In this document: positions 25,484-35,000 of the stretch, one piece after another | How positions within the stretch are numbered: the stretch's first letter is position 1 | How the letters are laid out: each line of letters begins with the position of its first letter | Source: Aeromicrobium senzhongii | GTDB taxonomy: Bacteria; Actinomycetota; Actinomycetes; Propionibacteriales; Nocardioidaceae | Assembly: GCF_014334735.1 (NCBI RefSeq) | Contig: NZ_CP060587.1 | Location: 1,178,001-1,242,000 of the forward strand | Direction: 5' to 3' | DNA length: 64,000 bases | Notes under the pieces: generated by a model | What the model was told of the DNA's origin: nothing | Seen by the model: the letters and a program-made list of their open reading frames with translations, nothing else | Database searches by the model: none | Position numbers and translations under genes: made by a program

Positions 25484-26707
25484 ATGAGCCATGTCGTGCG
25501 CCAGTCGGAGAAGTTGAGGGATGTCCTGTACGACATCCGCGGCCCCGTCAGCGCGCGAGCTGCCCAGCTGGAGGCCGAGGGTCACCGGATCCTCAAGCTG
25601 AACATCGGCAACCCCCAGCCGTTCGGCTTCGATGCGCCCGCCGAGATCCTGCAGGACGTGATCGCCGGGCTGCCGACGTCGCAGGGGTACTCCGACTCCC
25701 GCGGCATCCAGTCCGCGCGCCGCGCCGTGGTGCACCACTACCAGCTGCAGGAGGGCTTCCCCGCCCTCGACATCGACGACGTGTGGCTCGGCAACGGCGT
25801 CAGCGAGCTGATCCAGGTCGCGTTGCAGGCCCTGCTGGACAACGGCGACGAGGTGCTGATCCCCGCGCCGGACTACCCGCTGTGGACCGCGGTCACGAAC
25901 CTCGCCGGCGGCCGTCCCGTGCACTACCTGTGCGACGAGGCCAACGACTGGAACCCCGACCTGGCGGACCTCGAGTCCAAGATCACCGACCGGACCAAGG
26001 TCATCGTGGTCATCAACCCGAACAACCCCACGGGCGCGGTCTACAGCCGCGAGACGCTGACGGCGATCGCGGACCTGGCCCGCAAGCACGACCTGGTCCT
26101 GATGTCGGACGAGATCTACGACAAGATCCTCTACGACGACGCGGTCCACATCCCGATGGCCAGCGTGGCCCCGGACGTCCTGACCCTGACCTTCAACGGC
26201 CTGTCCAAGGCCTACCGGGTCTGCGGCTATCGCGCCGGCTGGGTCGTCGTGACCGGTCCGCTGGAGCGGGCCCAGGACTACCTCGAGGGCATCACCTTGC
26301 TGGCCTCGATGCGGCTGTGCCCCAACGTGCCGGCCCAGAACGCCATCCAGGTGGCGCTCGGCGGCTACCAGTCGATCAAGGAGCTGATCCTGCCCGGCGG
26401 GCGCCTGCTCGAGCAGCGCGACACGGCGGTCAATGAACTGCGCAAGATCCCCGGCGTCAGCGTCGTCGCGCCGCGGGGCGCCCTGTACGCGTTCCCGCGC
26501 CTGGATCCCGAGGTCTACCCGATCAAGGACGACCAGCAGCTCGTGCTGGACCTGCTGATGAGCGAGAAGATCCTGCTGACGCAGGGCACGGGCTTCAACT
26601 GGCCCGATCCCGACCACCTGCGCATCGTCACCCTGCCGTGGTCGCGCGACCTGGCCGAGGCGATCCAGCGGATGGGCAACTTCCTCAGCAGCTACCGCCA
26701 GGCCTGA
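25484..26707 (+). CDS. PLP-dependent class I aminotransferase, AlaA-like
   Basis: 407 aa from ATG 25484. Fold-type I aminotransferase. LNIGNPQPFGFDAP (about residues 38-51), the substrate loop VIVVINPNNPTGAVYS (about 181-196), MSDEIYDKILYDD and the PLP-binding Lys in FNGLSKAYRVCGYRAGW (about 239-255) are clear. The sequence resembles alanine/aspartate aminotransferases of the AlaA group (probably glutamate-pyruvate), but substrate is inferred from similarity only. It has its own candidate promoter and palindromic operator. Convergent with the LicD gene, 6 nt away. Confidence 0.88.
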   Translation: MSHVVRQSEKLRDVLYDIRGPVSARAAQLEAEGHRILKLNIGNPQPFGFDAPAEILQDVIAGLPTSQGYSDSRGIQSARRAVVHHYQLQEGFPALDIDDVWLGNGVSELIQVALQALLDNGDEVLIPAPDYPLWTAVTNLAGGRPVHYLCDEANDWNPDLADLESKITDRTKVIVVINPNNPTGAVYSRETLTAIADLARKHDLVLMSDEIYDKILYDDAVHIPMASVAPDVLTLTFNGLSKAYRVCGYRAGWVVVTGPLERAQDYLEGITLLASMRLCPNVPAQNAIQVALGGYQSIKELILPGGRLLEQRDTAVNELRKIPGVSVVAPRGALYAFPRLDPEVYPIKDDQQLVLDLLMSEKILLTQGTGFNWPDPDHLRIVTLPWSRDLAEAIQRMGNFLSSYRQA

Positions 26708-26713
26708 GGTCGG

Positions 26714-28093
26714 TCAGCGTCCCCGCATCCGGTCGAGCCAGCCGCGGCGGGGCGCGTCCGGGGCGGGCGCGTCCGGGACCTCGACGGCGACCGGTGGCGG
26801 TGCGGCCTGGTCGGCGAAGTCCCGCTTGCGCCAGGTGTGTTTGAACGCCGGGTCGGGCGTGCTCCAGCCCGGGCCGTAGATCGTCTCCAGGTAGGTGACC
26901 GGATCGGCGGGCAGGGGACACGAGATCCCCAGCAACTCGCCCCGGCTGATCGGGAACATGCTCGATCGGGCCAGGGCGCCGCGGGTCCCGGGGTACCAGG
27001 AGACGCGATCGCCCTCGAACAGGCCGGAGAAGACGTCGATGTGCTTGCCGCCGGGCCGCGCGACGTGCCGGTGGCCGAAGAAGTCGCCCTTGACGACGAA
27101 GCCGCGGGCCCGGAGGAACTCCTCGACGCGGGCGTGTGCCTCGGGCAGGGTGGCGGCCTCGTCAGGCTCGAAGGCGATGATCAGGTCGAGGTCGTCGTCG
27201 TGGGGGATCAGGTCGCCGTCGCGGACCACCGCCAGAGCGGCCCCGTACCCGAAGCAGACGTTCGGCGTCAGGTCACGCAGGGCGTCGGCGACCGACACGG
27301 CGAACTCGATGTAGTCCAGCTTCTCGGACTCGGACCAGAACCGGAACGAGCGCAGCGGACCATGGGCCGTCCACTCCAGCGAGCGCTCGCGCAGCAGTTC
27401 GTCGTTCACCGCGGCCACGTACGCGCGACGGCCGTCGTCGGACAGTGTCCGCTTGAGCTCCTTCACGGCCGCACGCGCCTCGCCGTAACGGCCGGTCAGC
27501 GTCTGGGTCAGGGGACCTGCCAGCCGGGCGTACTCGTCGCGGGCCTCGGCGGGCACGGCGGCGACCGACTCGTCCACGAACGCCCCGACCTGCGCGGCGC
27601 GCTGGTCGGCCTCGTGAACGGTCACGAGAGGCTCGCCGGGTGACCCGATCTGGACGCGGATGGCGCGGTTGAGCACGACGGCTCGTCCGGGGAGTCCACG
27701 CAGTCGCACTCCGGTGATCTCGACCGGGGGCTCGAAGGTCAGCTCGACCCACGGCTGTTGCTCGGCCTGGGTGTGGACGGCGATGCCGCTGGGATGCTCG
27801 GCGTCGAGCAGCCGGACCGGTTCGAACGCGGCGCGCGTGTCACCGTGCCAGCTGCTGGCCGTGACGGTGCTGCGGGCCACGAGCTGCTCGGTCGAGAGTC
27901 CCTCGGTCGTCGTGACTCCCACGGACTGCAGCTGCAGGGCCACGTGGGCGCCGACGTCGACCCGGACGCGGTCGACGGTCGTGGGGGCGACGTCCACCCG
28001 CAGCTCGCCACCGGGGGACAGGAAGTCCAGATCGGGGAACCGCTCACGCGCCTGACGGATCGTGCCGCGCAGTGCCTGCTCGAGCCCCGACAC
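26714..28093 (-). CDS. LicD-type protein with N-terminal F5/8C-like region
   Basis: 459 aa from GTG 28093. The C-terminal half has the LicD nucleotidyltransferase-like pattern: GYGAALAVVRDGDLIPHDDD followed by LDLII (about residues 283-306, three Asp near 299-301 for metal), then a conserved TYLETIYGPGW. LicD family members transfer phosphocholine or similar groups onto surface glycans or teichoic acids. Residues about 60-165 (WVELTFEPPVEITGVRLRGL) look like a discoidin/F5-8C carbohydrate-binding fold. Gap of 2 nt to the upstream methyltransferase suggests one unit modifying a surface polymer; substrate unknown. Confidence 0.72.
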   Translation of the reverse strand: MSGLEQALRGTIRQARERFPDLDFLSPGGELRVDVAPTTVDRVRVDVGAHVALQLQSVGVTTTEGLSTEQLVARSTVTASSWHGDTRAAFEPVRLLDAEHPSGIAVHTQAEQQPWVELTFEPPVEITGVRLRGLPGRAVVLNRAIRVQIGSPGEPLVTVHEADQRAAQVGAFVDESVAAVPAEARDEYARLAGPLTQTLTGRYGEARAAVKELKRTLSDDGRRAYVAAVNDELLRERSLEWTAHGPLRSFRFWSESEKLDYIEFAVSVADALRDLTPNVCFGYGAALAVVRDGDLIPHDDDLDLIIAFEPDEAATLPEAHARVEEFLRARGFVVKGDFFGHRHVARPGGKHIDVFSGLFEGDRVSWYPGTRGALARSSMFPISRGELLGISCPLPADPVTYLETIYGPGWSTPDPAFKHTWRKRDFADQAAPPPVAVEVPDAPAPDAPRRGWLDRMRGR

Positions 28094-28095
28094 GC

Positions 28096-28752
28096 TCAGC
28101 GCCTCACGAACAGCGCCCGGGCCACGTAGGCGTCATCCTGCTTGTACTTCGCGAAGCCGAAGCCCTCGACCGCGTAGGTCACCTCGAAGCCGTGCAGCAC
28201 GGCCTTGGCGTTGAAGGACGAGGGGTTGACGAAGCGCCGGTAGTGGGCGCCGGTCACCTTCGCGCCACTGGAGTCGCGCACCGTCCGGTACTCGACGGCG
28301 AGTCGGTCGCCCGGGGACGTCAGCCGAGCCGCGAGGTCGAGGAAGGCGGTCTCCTCCTCGTCGGTGATCGCGTGCACGAAGAACCGGGCGTACACGAGCG
28401 TGTTGCCCGCCTCGACCCGCAGTTGGGACGCGAGGTCGGGCTGGTCGATCGTGGCGGCGACGAAGGTCGCCCCCTCGCCCAGCGTCGCGGCCAGGGCCGA
28501 GCACGCGTCCACGGCCGCCTTGGATCCGTCGACGCCGGTGACGTCGTGTCCGTGGGACGAGAAGAACAGCGAGTCCCGCCCGGCGCCACTGCCGAACTCG
28601 AGGATGCGGGTCGGTCCCTCGAGCTCGCCGGCCACGAAGGTCGCGAACTGCGACGGCAGCGGGCGCCGCGCCGTGCGGGTGCTGGCGTAGTAGGCGTTCC
28701 AGTACGACTCGCGCTCGGCATCGGACTCGTGCGAGACGGTGGGGTCGGTCAT
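28096..28752 (-). CDS. class I SAM-dependent methyltransferase
   Basis: 218 aa from ATG 28752 with GGAGAG upstream. SAM loop ILEFGSGAGRDSLFFSSHGHDVTGVD (about residues 50-75, split by the beta-2 Asp) and FFVHAITDEEE region. Tandem arrangement with the LicD-type gene, 2 nt apart, suggests joint modification of a glycan or glycolipid. A TACCCT box lies 10 nt before the start. Acceptor cannot be told from sequence. Confidence 0.8.
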   Translation of the reverse strand: MTDPTVSHESDAERESYWNAYYASTRTARRPLPSQFATFVAGELEGPTRILEFGSGAGRDSLFFSSHGHDVTGVDGSKAAVDACSALAATLGEGATFVAATIDQPDLASQLRVEAGNTLVYARFFVHAITDEEETAFLDLAARLTSPGDRLAVEYRTVRDSSGAKVTGAHYRRFVNPSSFNAKAVLHGFEVTYAVEGFGFAKYKQDDAYVARALFVRR

Positions 28753-28777
28753 GTGCTCTCCGAGGGTACGGGCCGCG

Positions 28778-28820
28778 GGCCGGCCGGTGGATGGTCGACA
28801 GAATACGCGCCCGGCCGGCC
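28778..28820 (-). terminator. inverted repeat downstream of the coiled-coil gene
   Basis: GGCCGGCCGG (28778-28787) and CCGGCCGGCC (28811-28820) form a 10-bp stem with a 23-nt loop, in the 90-nt gap after the minus-strand stop at 28843. No U-tract is seen, so it is a weak terminator candidate. The loop contains TATTCT on the minus strand, a possible -10 for the methyltransferase. Confidence 0.35.
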
Positions 28821-28842
28821 GATGCGGTGGCGGCGCCCGGGG

Positions 28843-30006
28843 TCAATCTGCGGCGCGGAACGTCCGGCGGATCTCGCGGGCGCCGCGCTCGTCGAGCTCG
28901 CGCAACTGGGTCGCGATCTCGGAGCTGGTCCGGTGCGCGTGGGCGAGGTCCTCGCGGATCTGCTCGAAGTGGTTCTTCCACGTGCGCTGGAAGCCGTTCA
29001 TGCTGCCCACGCGCTCGTCCTCGGGTGTCATGCGGCCCTCGCGGATCGACAGCCGGATGCCGGGCAGTCGCTCGCTCAGCTGCGCGATGGCGCGCGCGCA
29101 CTCCTGGATCTGCTCGCCCACCGAGGCGATGTCGTCCGGCCGTGACAGCCGCATCGGATCGGGGGCCTGCTCGCCTCCCGAGACGATCGCCGCGGCGATG
29201 GCCTTCTCGTGGCGGGGGAGCTGCTCGATCACCTGCTGGTCGAGCCGGTGGACGGGGCGCAGCGCCTCGACGAGCTCCTCGAAGGCGGCGTGGACGCTCT
29301 GGCGGTAACGCTCGGCGGCCTGCTCGGCCTTGCCGTTCATGATGGCCACGGCGCCGTGCCGGTCGGTGAACTCCAGTCCGGTCAGGCGACGCAGGGGCCC
29401 TTCGAACTGGTCCAGGACCTGCTGGTCCATCGCGCGGATGAGCTGGCGGGCCTCGGTGGGGGGATCGATCTCGCGGTCGTCGTGGTGACCGCCCGCGCGG
29501 AACTCACGATCGAGGTGGGCGGGGCCCCGCTCCATCTGCTCGCCCTTCGCGGCGCGCTCGCGCTCGGCCTGCTCGGCCCGTTCGCGTTCGGCGCGACGCT
29601 CGGCCCGTTCGCGCTCGGCCCGCTCGGCGGCCTGGTTGAGCGAGTCGATCTCGGTGCGCAGCTCCTGGCGCGCCAGCCGCCAGCGCCGGCGGGTGTCCTC
29701 CAGTGCCACCTGCGCATCGGTGAGCAGGTCACCTTGTCGGCGGACCAGCTCGGACAGCTCGGTCAGCTGGTCGGCATCGGCCTCGAGCACCCGGCCCAGC
29801 TGGCCGGCGACCCGCGACATGGCACGAACCGTCGGTCCGCGGGTCTCCTTCGGCGCGTCCGCCTGGCGCAGTCGTTGGGCCAGGTCCTTGACCTCGGCGA
29901 CGAGGTCCTGGAGGCGCTCGGCGCCCTGGTGCAGCCGGTCGGGATCACCCGGCAACGCGATCGCGTCGGGATGGAATCTGGTCACCATCTGCAGCTCCGC
30001 GGTCAT
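28843..30006 (-). CDS. orphan coiled-coil protein of unknown function
   Basis: 387 aa from ATG 30006 with GGGGGGAGAAG just upstream. I do not recognise a named family. The N-terminus (about residues 8-110) begins with GDPDRLHQGAERLQDLVAEV and is all-helical, resembling the helical head of type VII-secreted toxins/ESX-like proteins but lacking a WxG turn. Residues about 115-155 are a highly charged Arg/Glu/Ala coiled coil; a His/Asp-rich stretch follows; the C-terminal half is again helical. No signal peptide or span. Monocistronic and divergent from the ABC exporter at 30116, without T7SS genes nearby. Confidence 0.7.
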   Translation of the reverse strand: MTAELQMVTRFHPDAIALPGDPDRLHQGAERLQDLVAEVKDLAQRLRQADAPKETRGPTVRAMSRVAGQLGRVLEADADQLTELSELVRRQGDLLTDAQVALEDTRRRWRLARQELRTEIDSLNQAAERAERERAERRAERERAEQAERERAAKGEQMERGPAHLDREFRAGGHHDDREIDPPTEARQLIRAMDQQVLDQFEGPLRRLTGLEFTDRHGAVAIMNGKAEQAAERYRQSVHAAFEELVEALRPVHRLDQQVIEQLPRHEKAIAAAIVSGGEQAPDPMRLSRPDDIASVGEQIQECARAIAQLSERLPGIRLSIREGRMTPEDERVGSMNGFQRTWKNHFEQIREDLAHAHRTSSEIATQLRELDERGAREIRRTFRAAD

Positions 30007-30115
30007 GCTTCTCCCCCCGAGATCTGGATTTTGCTGGCACATTCCTACCACCGATCGCGACGTTTCGACCTTCGTAGGGGTGATTTCTGTCGGCGGTGTG
30101 TCCCATGATCGAAGG

Positions 30116-31084
30116 ATGAGCGACATGATCCGCGCGACCGGACTGGTCAAGCGCTACGGCGACGTCGAGGCCCTGGGGGGACTCGACCTGGCGGTGCCCG
30201 AGGGCACCGTCCTGGGTCTGCTCGGGCCGAACGGTGCGGGCAAGACCACTGCGGTCCGCATCCTGACCACCTTGTTGACCCCCGACGAGGGGCAGGCCAC
30301 GGTGGCCGGCGTCGACGTGGCGGCCGACCCCGACGGGGTGCGACGGCAGATCGGTCTGTCGGGTCAGTACGCGGCCGTCGACGAGTACCTGACCGGCTAC
30401 GAGAACCTCGAGATGGTCGGGCGACTCTATGGGATGAAGGCGAAGGCCGCCGGGGCCCGCGCCCGCGACCTGCTCCGGCGCTTCGACCTGGCCGACGCGG
30501 CCGACCGTCCCTCCAAGACCTATTCCGGGGGCATGCGACGGCGGCTGGATCTCGCCGGCGCCCTCGTGGCCGAGCCGCCGGTGATCGTGCTGGACGAGCC
30601 CACCACGGGCCTCGACCCGCACGGTCGTCAGCAGATGTGGGAGGTCATCTCCGACCTCGTCGACTCCGGCGCGACGGTCCTGCTGACGACGCAGTACCTC
30701 GAGGAGGCCGACTTGCTGGCGGACAACATCATCGTGATCGACCGTGGCCGCGCGATCGCCGAGGGCACGGCCGACCAGCTCAAGTCACAGGTCGGCGGTG
30801 ACCGCATCGAGGTGGTCCTGCAGGATCCGGCCCACGCGCCTCGGGTCCGCGAGTTCCTGGCCGAGGTCGCCAAGGGCGAGGTCTCGGTCCGCGATCGCGC
30901 CCTCTCGGTCGCGGTCAGCGGATCGGGCGCCGACGACCTCATGCAGGTGCTCGGCAACATCCGGGCCGGCGGGATCGACGTGCTCGACATCGGGCTGCGC
31001 CGCCCGACCCTCGACGACGTGTTCCTGTCCCTGACCGGCCACGAGGCCGAGGACGGAACGACCGAACAGGAGCAGGTCCGATGA
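30116..31084 (+). CDS. ABC-2 type exporter ATP-binding protein, DrrA-like
   Basis: 322 aa from ATG 30116, 6 nt after CATGAT; ATG 30125 with GAAGGA 8 nt before is an equally plausible start three codons later. Walker A GPNGAGKTT (about residues 38-46), signature YSGGMRRRLDLA (about 138-149), Walker B PPVIVLDEPTTGLDP (about 155-169) and switch LLTTQYLEEAD. The long C-terminal domain ending in RRPTLDDVFLSLTGHE is typical of DrrA, which energises export of drugs or lipids. Overlaps its permease by 4 nt. Confidence 0.92.
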   Translation: MSDMIRATGLVKRYGDVEALGGLDLAVPEGTVLGLLGPNGAGKTTAVRILTTLLTPDEGQATVAGVDVAADPDGVRRQIGLSGQYAAVDEYLTGYENLEMVGRLYGMKAKAAGARARDLLRRFDLADAADRPSKTYSGGMRRRLDLAGALVAEPPVIVLDEPTTGLDPHGRQQMWEVISDLVDSGATVLLTTQYLEEADLLADNIIVIDRGRAIAEGTADQLKSQVGGDRIEVVLQDPAHAPRVREFLAEVAKGEVSVRDRALSVAVSGSGADDLMQVLGNIRAGGIDVLDIGLRRPTLDDVFLSLTGHEAEDGTTEQEQVR

Positions 31085-31905
31085 GCACGATCACGCAGCA
31101 ACGCCGACCGTTCCGCGCGCTCACCGACGGGTGGGTCTGCGCGCGGCGGAACCTCATCAAGATCAAGCGCGTCCCCGAGATCATGGTCTTCGTCCTGATC
31201 TCGCCGATCATGTTCGTCCTGCTGTTCGCGTACGTCTTCGGCGGCGCGATCGACGCAGGTCCCGGACTGGACTACAAGGAGTTCCTGATCGGCGGGATCT
31301 TCGCCCAGACCGTCGTGTTCGGCGCCACCTTCTCGGGAGCGGCGATGGCCGAGGACATGCAGAAGGGCTTCATCGACCGGTTCCGGTCGTTGCCGATGGC
31401 GCGCTCGGCGGTGCTGGTCGGGCGTACGGGCGCCGACGTCGTCTACAACGTGCTCTCGCTCATCATCATGGCGCTCACGGGCCTGCTGGTGGGCTGGCGG
31501 GCGCACCACGGGATCCTCAAGCTGCTGGGCGCCTTCGCGCTGCTGCTCGTCTTCGCCTACGCCGTCAGCTGGATCATGGCCTGGGTCGGCCTCATCGTGC
31601 CGAGCGTCGACGTCATCAACAACGCGTCGTTCATCGTCATCATGCCGTTGACCTTCGTCTCGAACGCGTTCGTGCCGACCGAGTCCTTCCCGAAGTTCCT
31701 GCAGCCGTTCGTCGAGTGGAACCCCGTCTCGGCGGTGACCCAGGCGGTGCGCGAGCTGTTCGGCAACGTGCCCGACGGTGTGCCGGTTCCCGACGTGTGG
31801 AGCCTGCAGCACCCGGTGATCTACACGCTGATGTGGGTCGTCGCCATCGTGGCGGTCTTCGTGCCGCTGTCGGTGCGGGCCTACGAGAGGGCGACCACCA
31901 AGTAG
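31081..31905 (+). CDS. ABC-2 type exporter permease, DrrB-like
   Basis: 274 aa from ATG 31081 in an ATGA overlap. Six membrane spans in the ABC2_membrane layout, with a first span at about residues 33-55 (EIMVFVLISPIMFVLLFAYVFG), FLIGGIFAQTVVFGATFSGAAMAEDMQKGFIDRFRSLPM as the conserved cytoplasmic loop, and C-terminal SNAFVPTESFPKFLQPFVEWNPV. DrrB-like proteins form the pore for the DrrA ATPase. Substrate unknown. Confidence 0.9.
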   Translation: MSTITQQRRPFRALTDGWVCARRNLIKIKRVPEIMVFVLISPIMFVLLFAYVFGGAIDAGPGLDYKEFLIGGIFAQTVVFGATFSGAAMAEDMQKGFIDRFRSLPMARSAVLVGRTGADVVYNVLSLIIMALTGLLVGWRAHHGILKLLGAFALLLVFAYAVSWIMAWVGLIVPSVDVINNASFIVIMPLTFVSNAFVPTESFPKFLQPFVEWNPVSAVTQAVRELFGNVPDGVPVPDVWSLQHPVIYTLMWVVAIVAVFVPLSVRAYERATTK

Positions 31906-31907
31906 CA

Positions 31908-31932
31908 CCCGAGGGAGGGGCTCCGGCTCGGG
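31908..31932 (+). terminator. GC-rich hairpin after the ABC-2 exporter
   Basis: CCCGAG (31908-31913) pairs with CTCGGG (31927-31932), and inside it GGAG (31914-31917) with CTCC (31921-31924), a bulged 10-bp stem. No U-tract follows. Confidence 0.45.
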
Positions 31933-31964
31933 CGTGCCCCCGCGATCGTCGCGGGTCGCTCACG

Positions 31965-31970
31965 TAGTCT
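31965..31970 (+). promoter_or_regulatory. candidate -10 box TAGTCT of dnaE
   Basis: TAGTCT lies about 100 nt before dnaE in a 164-nt gap and would give a leader of about 93 nt. No clear -35. The leader holds GGAGG (32053-32057) and a start-stop pair ATG-TAG at 32046-32051. Confidence 0.35.
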
Positions 31971-32069
31971 GGAGTCCTTCCCCGATCCCTCGGCCGTCCG
32001 GCAGCTCTGGCGGCCCGACCACCTGTCCCCGGACCGGGATTGACGATGTAGCGGAGGCCGACGGCGACC

Positions 32070-35000
32070 ATGGCGAGTGATTCGAGCTTCGTGCACCTGC
32101 ACGTCCACACGGAGTACTCGATGCTCGATGGACACTCGTTGCTCGGAGGGCTCTTCGAGCGCACCGCCGAGCAGCAGATGCCGGCCATCGCGATGACCGA
32201 CCACGGCAACGTGCACGGCGCGTACGACTTCTGGAAGACGGCCAAGAAGCACGGGGTCAAGCCGATCATCGGCCTCGAGGCCTACCTGACGCCCGGCACC
32301 CACCGCACCGAGAAGAAGCGCGTGCGCTGGGGCCGCGGCAACGCCGCCGAGGAGGGCGGCGACGACGTCGCGGGCGGTGGCGCGTACACCCACATGACGA
32401 TGTGGGCGTCGTCCACCGAGGGGATGCACAACCTCTTCCGGCTGTCGTCGCTGTCGAGCCTCGAGGGCTATTACTACAAGCCGCGCGCCGACCGCGAGCT
32501 GCTCGAGAAGTACTCGACCGGGCTCATCGCCACCACCGGCTGCCCGTCCGGTGCCGTCCAGACCCGGCTGCGGCTGGGCCAGTACGAGGAGGCCCGTCGT
32601 GAGGCCGCCGAGCTGCAGGAGATCTTCGGCAAGGAGAACCTGTTCCTCGAGCTCATGGACCACGACATCTCGGTCGAGCGCCGGGTCCGCGAGGACCTGC
32701 TGCGCCTGGGCCGCGAGCTGGGCATCCCGCCGGTGGCCACGAACGACTCCCACTACACGCACCCGCAGGACGCCGCGGCGCACGACGCGCTGATCTGTGT
32801 CGCCTCGGGCAAGCGCATCAGCGACGAGAAGCGGCTGCGCTTCGACGGCGGCGGCTACTACATCAAGTCCGCGGCCGAGATGCGCTCGCTGTGGGAGGAC
32901 AAGCACGGGATGAAGGAGGCGTGCGACAACACGCTGCTCATCGCCGAGCGCTGCGAGGTCGAGTTCACCGAGTCCACGGGCGGCTACATGGCCCGGGCCG
33001 ACATCCCCGCGGGCGAGACCGAGGAGTCCTGGTTCCGCCAGGAGGTCTGGCGCGGCATCGAGTCGCGCTACGGCGCCGACTTCGGCGACGACGTGCGCGC
33101 CCGCACCGAGATGGAGCTCGACATCATCGCCCAGAAGGGCTACTGCGGGTACTACCTCGTGGTCGCCGACTTCATCGGCTGGTCCAAGGGCAACGGCATC
33201 CGGGTCGGCCCGGGCCGTGGCTCGGGCGCCGGCTCGATCGCCGCGTACGCGCTGCGGATCACCGACCTGTGCCCGCTGAAGAACGGCCTGATCTTCGAGC
33301 GCTTCCTCAACCCCGAGCGCCCCTCGATGCCCGACTTCGACATCGACTTCGACGAGCGTCGCCGCGGCGAGGTCATCCAGTACGTCAGCCAGAAGTACGG
33401 CACCGACAAGGTCGCCCAGATCGCCACGTTCGGCCGGCTCAAGTCCAAGGCCGCGATCAAGGACGCCAGCCGCATCCTGGACTACCCGTTCGCGATGGGC
33501 GACAAGATCACCAAGGCGATGCCCGCCGACGTCATGGGCAAGGGCGTCAAGCTGGCCGAGATCTTCGACGAGTCGCACCCGCGCTACAACGACGGCAAGG
33601 ACTTCCGCGACCTGCACTCGCAGGACCCCGACGTGCGCAAGGTCTACGACATCGCGCTGGGCCTCGAGGGCCAGATCCGCAACTGGGGCGTCCACGCCGC
33701 CGGCGTGATCATGAGCAGCGACCCGCTGCTGGACATCGTGCCGATCATGAAGCGCGAGGCCGACGGCTCGGTCATCACCCAGTTCGACTACCCCATGTGC
33801 GAGTCGCTGGGCCTGGTCAAGATGGACTTCCTGGGCCTGCGCAACCTCACGGTCCTCAACGACGCGATCGAGAACATCAAGGCCAACCGCGGCATCGACC
33901 TGGTGCTGGAGGACCTGGCGTTCGACGACCCCGAGGCGTACGCGCTGCTGTGCCGTGGCGACACGTTGGGCGTCTTCCAGCTCGACTCGCCGCCGATCCG
34001 CCAGCTGCTCAAGCAGATGCAGCCCGACAACTTCGAGGACATCAGCGCCGTCATCGCGCTCTACCGTCCCGGACCGATGGGCGCCGACAGCCACACGAAC
34101 TACGCCAAGCGCAAGAACGGTCGCCAGGAGATCGACTACATCCATCCTGAGTTGACCGAGGCGCTCAAGCCGATCCTGGGCACGACCTACGGGCTGATCG
34201 TGTACCAGGAGCAGGTCATGGAGATCGCCCAGGTGCTGGCCGGCTACTCGCTCGGACAGGCCGACAACCTGCGTCGCGCGATGGGCAAGAAGAAGCGCGA
34301 GGTCCTGCAGCAGGAGTTCGTCGGCTTCGAGGCCGGCATGATCGAGCGCGGCTTCTCCAAGGACGCGGTCAAGACGCTGTGGGAGATCCTCGTCCCGTTC
34401 GCCGACTACGCCTTCAACAAGGCGCACTCGGCGTCGTACGGCGTCATCAGCTACTGGACCGCCTACCTCAAGGCGCGCTACCCGGCCGAGTACATGGCGG
34501 CGCTGCTCACCAGCGTCAAGGACGACAAGGACAAGTCCGCGCTGTACCTGGCCGAGTGCCGCCGCCTGGGCATCAAGGTGCTGCCCCCCGACGTCAACGA
34601 CTCGGTCGCGAACTTCGCCTCGGTCGGTCCCGACATCCGCTTCGGGCTCACGGCCGTGCGCAACGTCGGCGCCAACGTCGTGGCCGGCATCGTCGAGGCA
34701 CGCGAGACCAAGAGCGCCTTCACCGACTTCGCCGACTTCCTCGACAAGGTCCCGACCCAGGTGTGCAACAAGCGCGTCCTGGACTCGCTGATCAAGGCCG
34801 GTGCGTTCGACTCGCTCGGCCACGGCCGGCGCGCGCTCGCGTCGATCGCCGAGGAGGCGGTCGACCAGTACATCGACATCAAGCGCAATGCCGCGATCGG
34901 TCAGGACTCGCTCTTCGGTGCGTTCGAGGAGGAGTTCGACGGCCTGGGCATCACGGTCCCGGACATCGCCGACTGGGAGAAGACCCAGAAGCTCGCCTTC

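Noticed and set aside
31992..32040. Hairpin-rich dnaE leader as a riboswitch
   Set aside because: Short GC stems occur but no known riboswitch core or long helix could be supported by eye.
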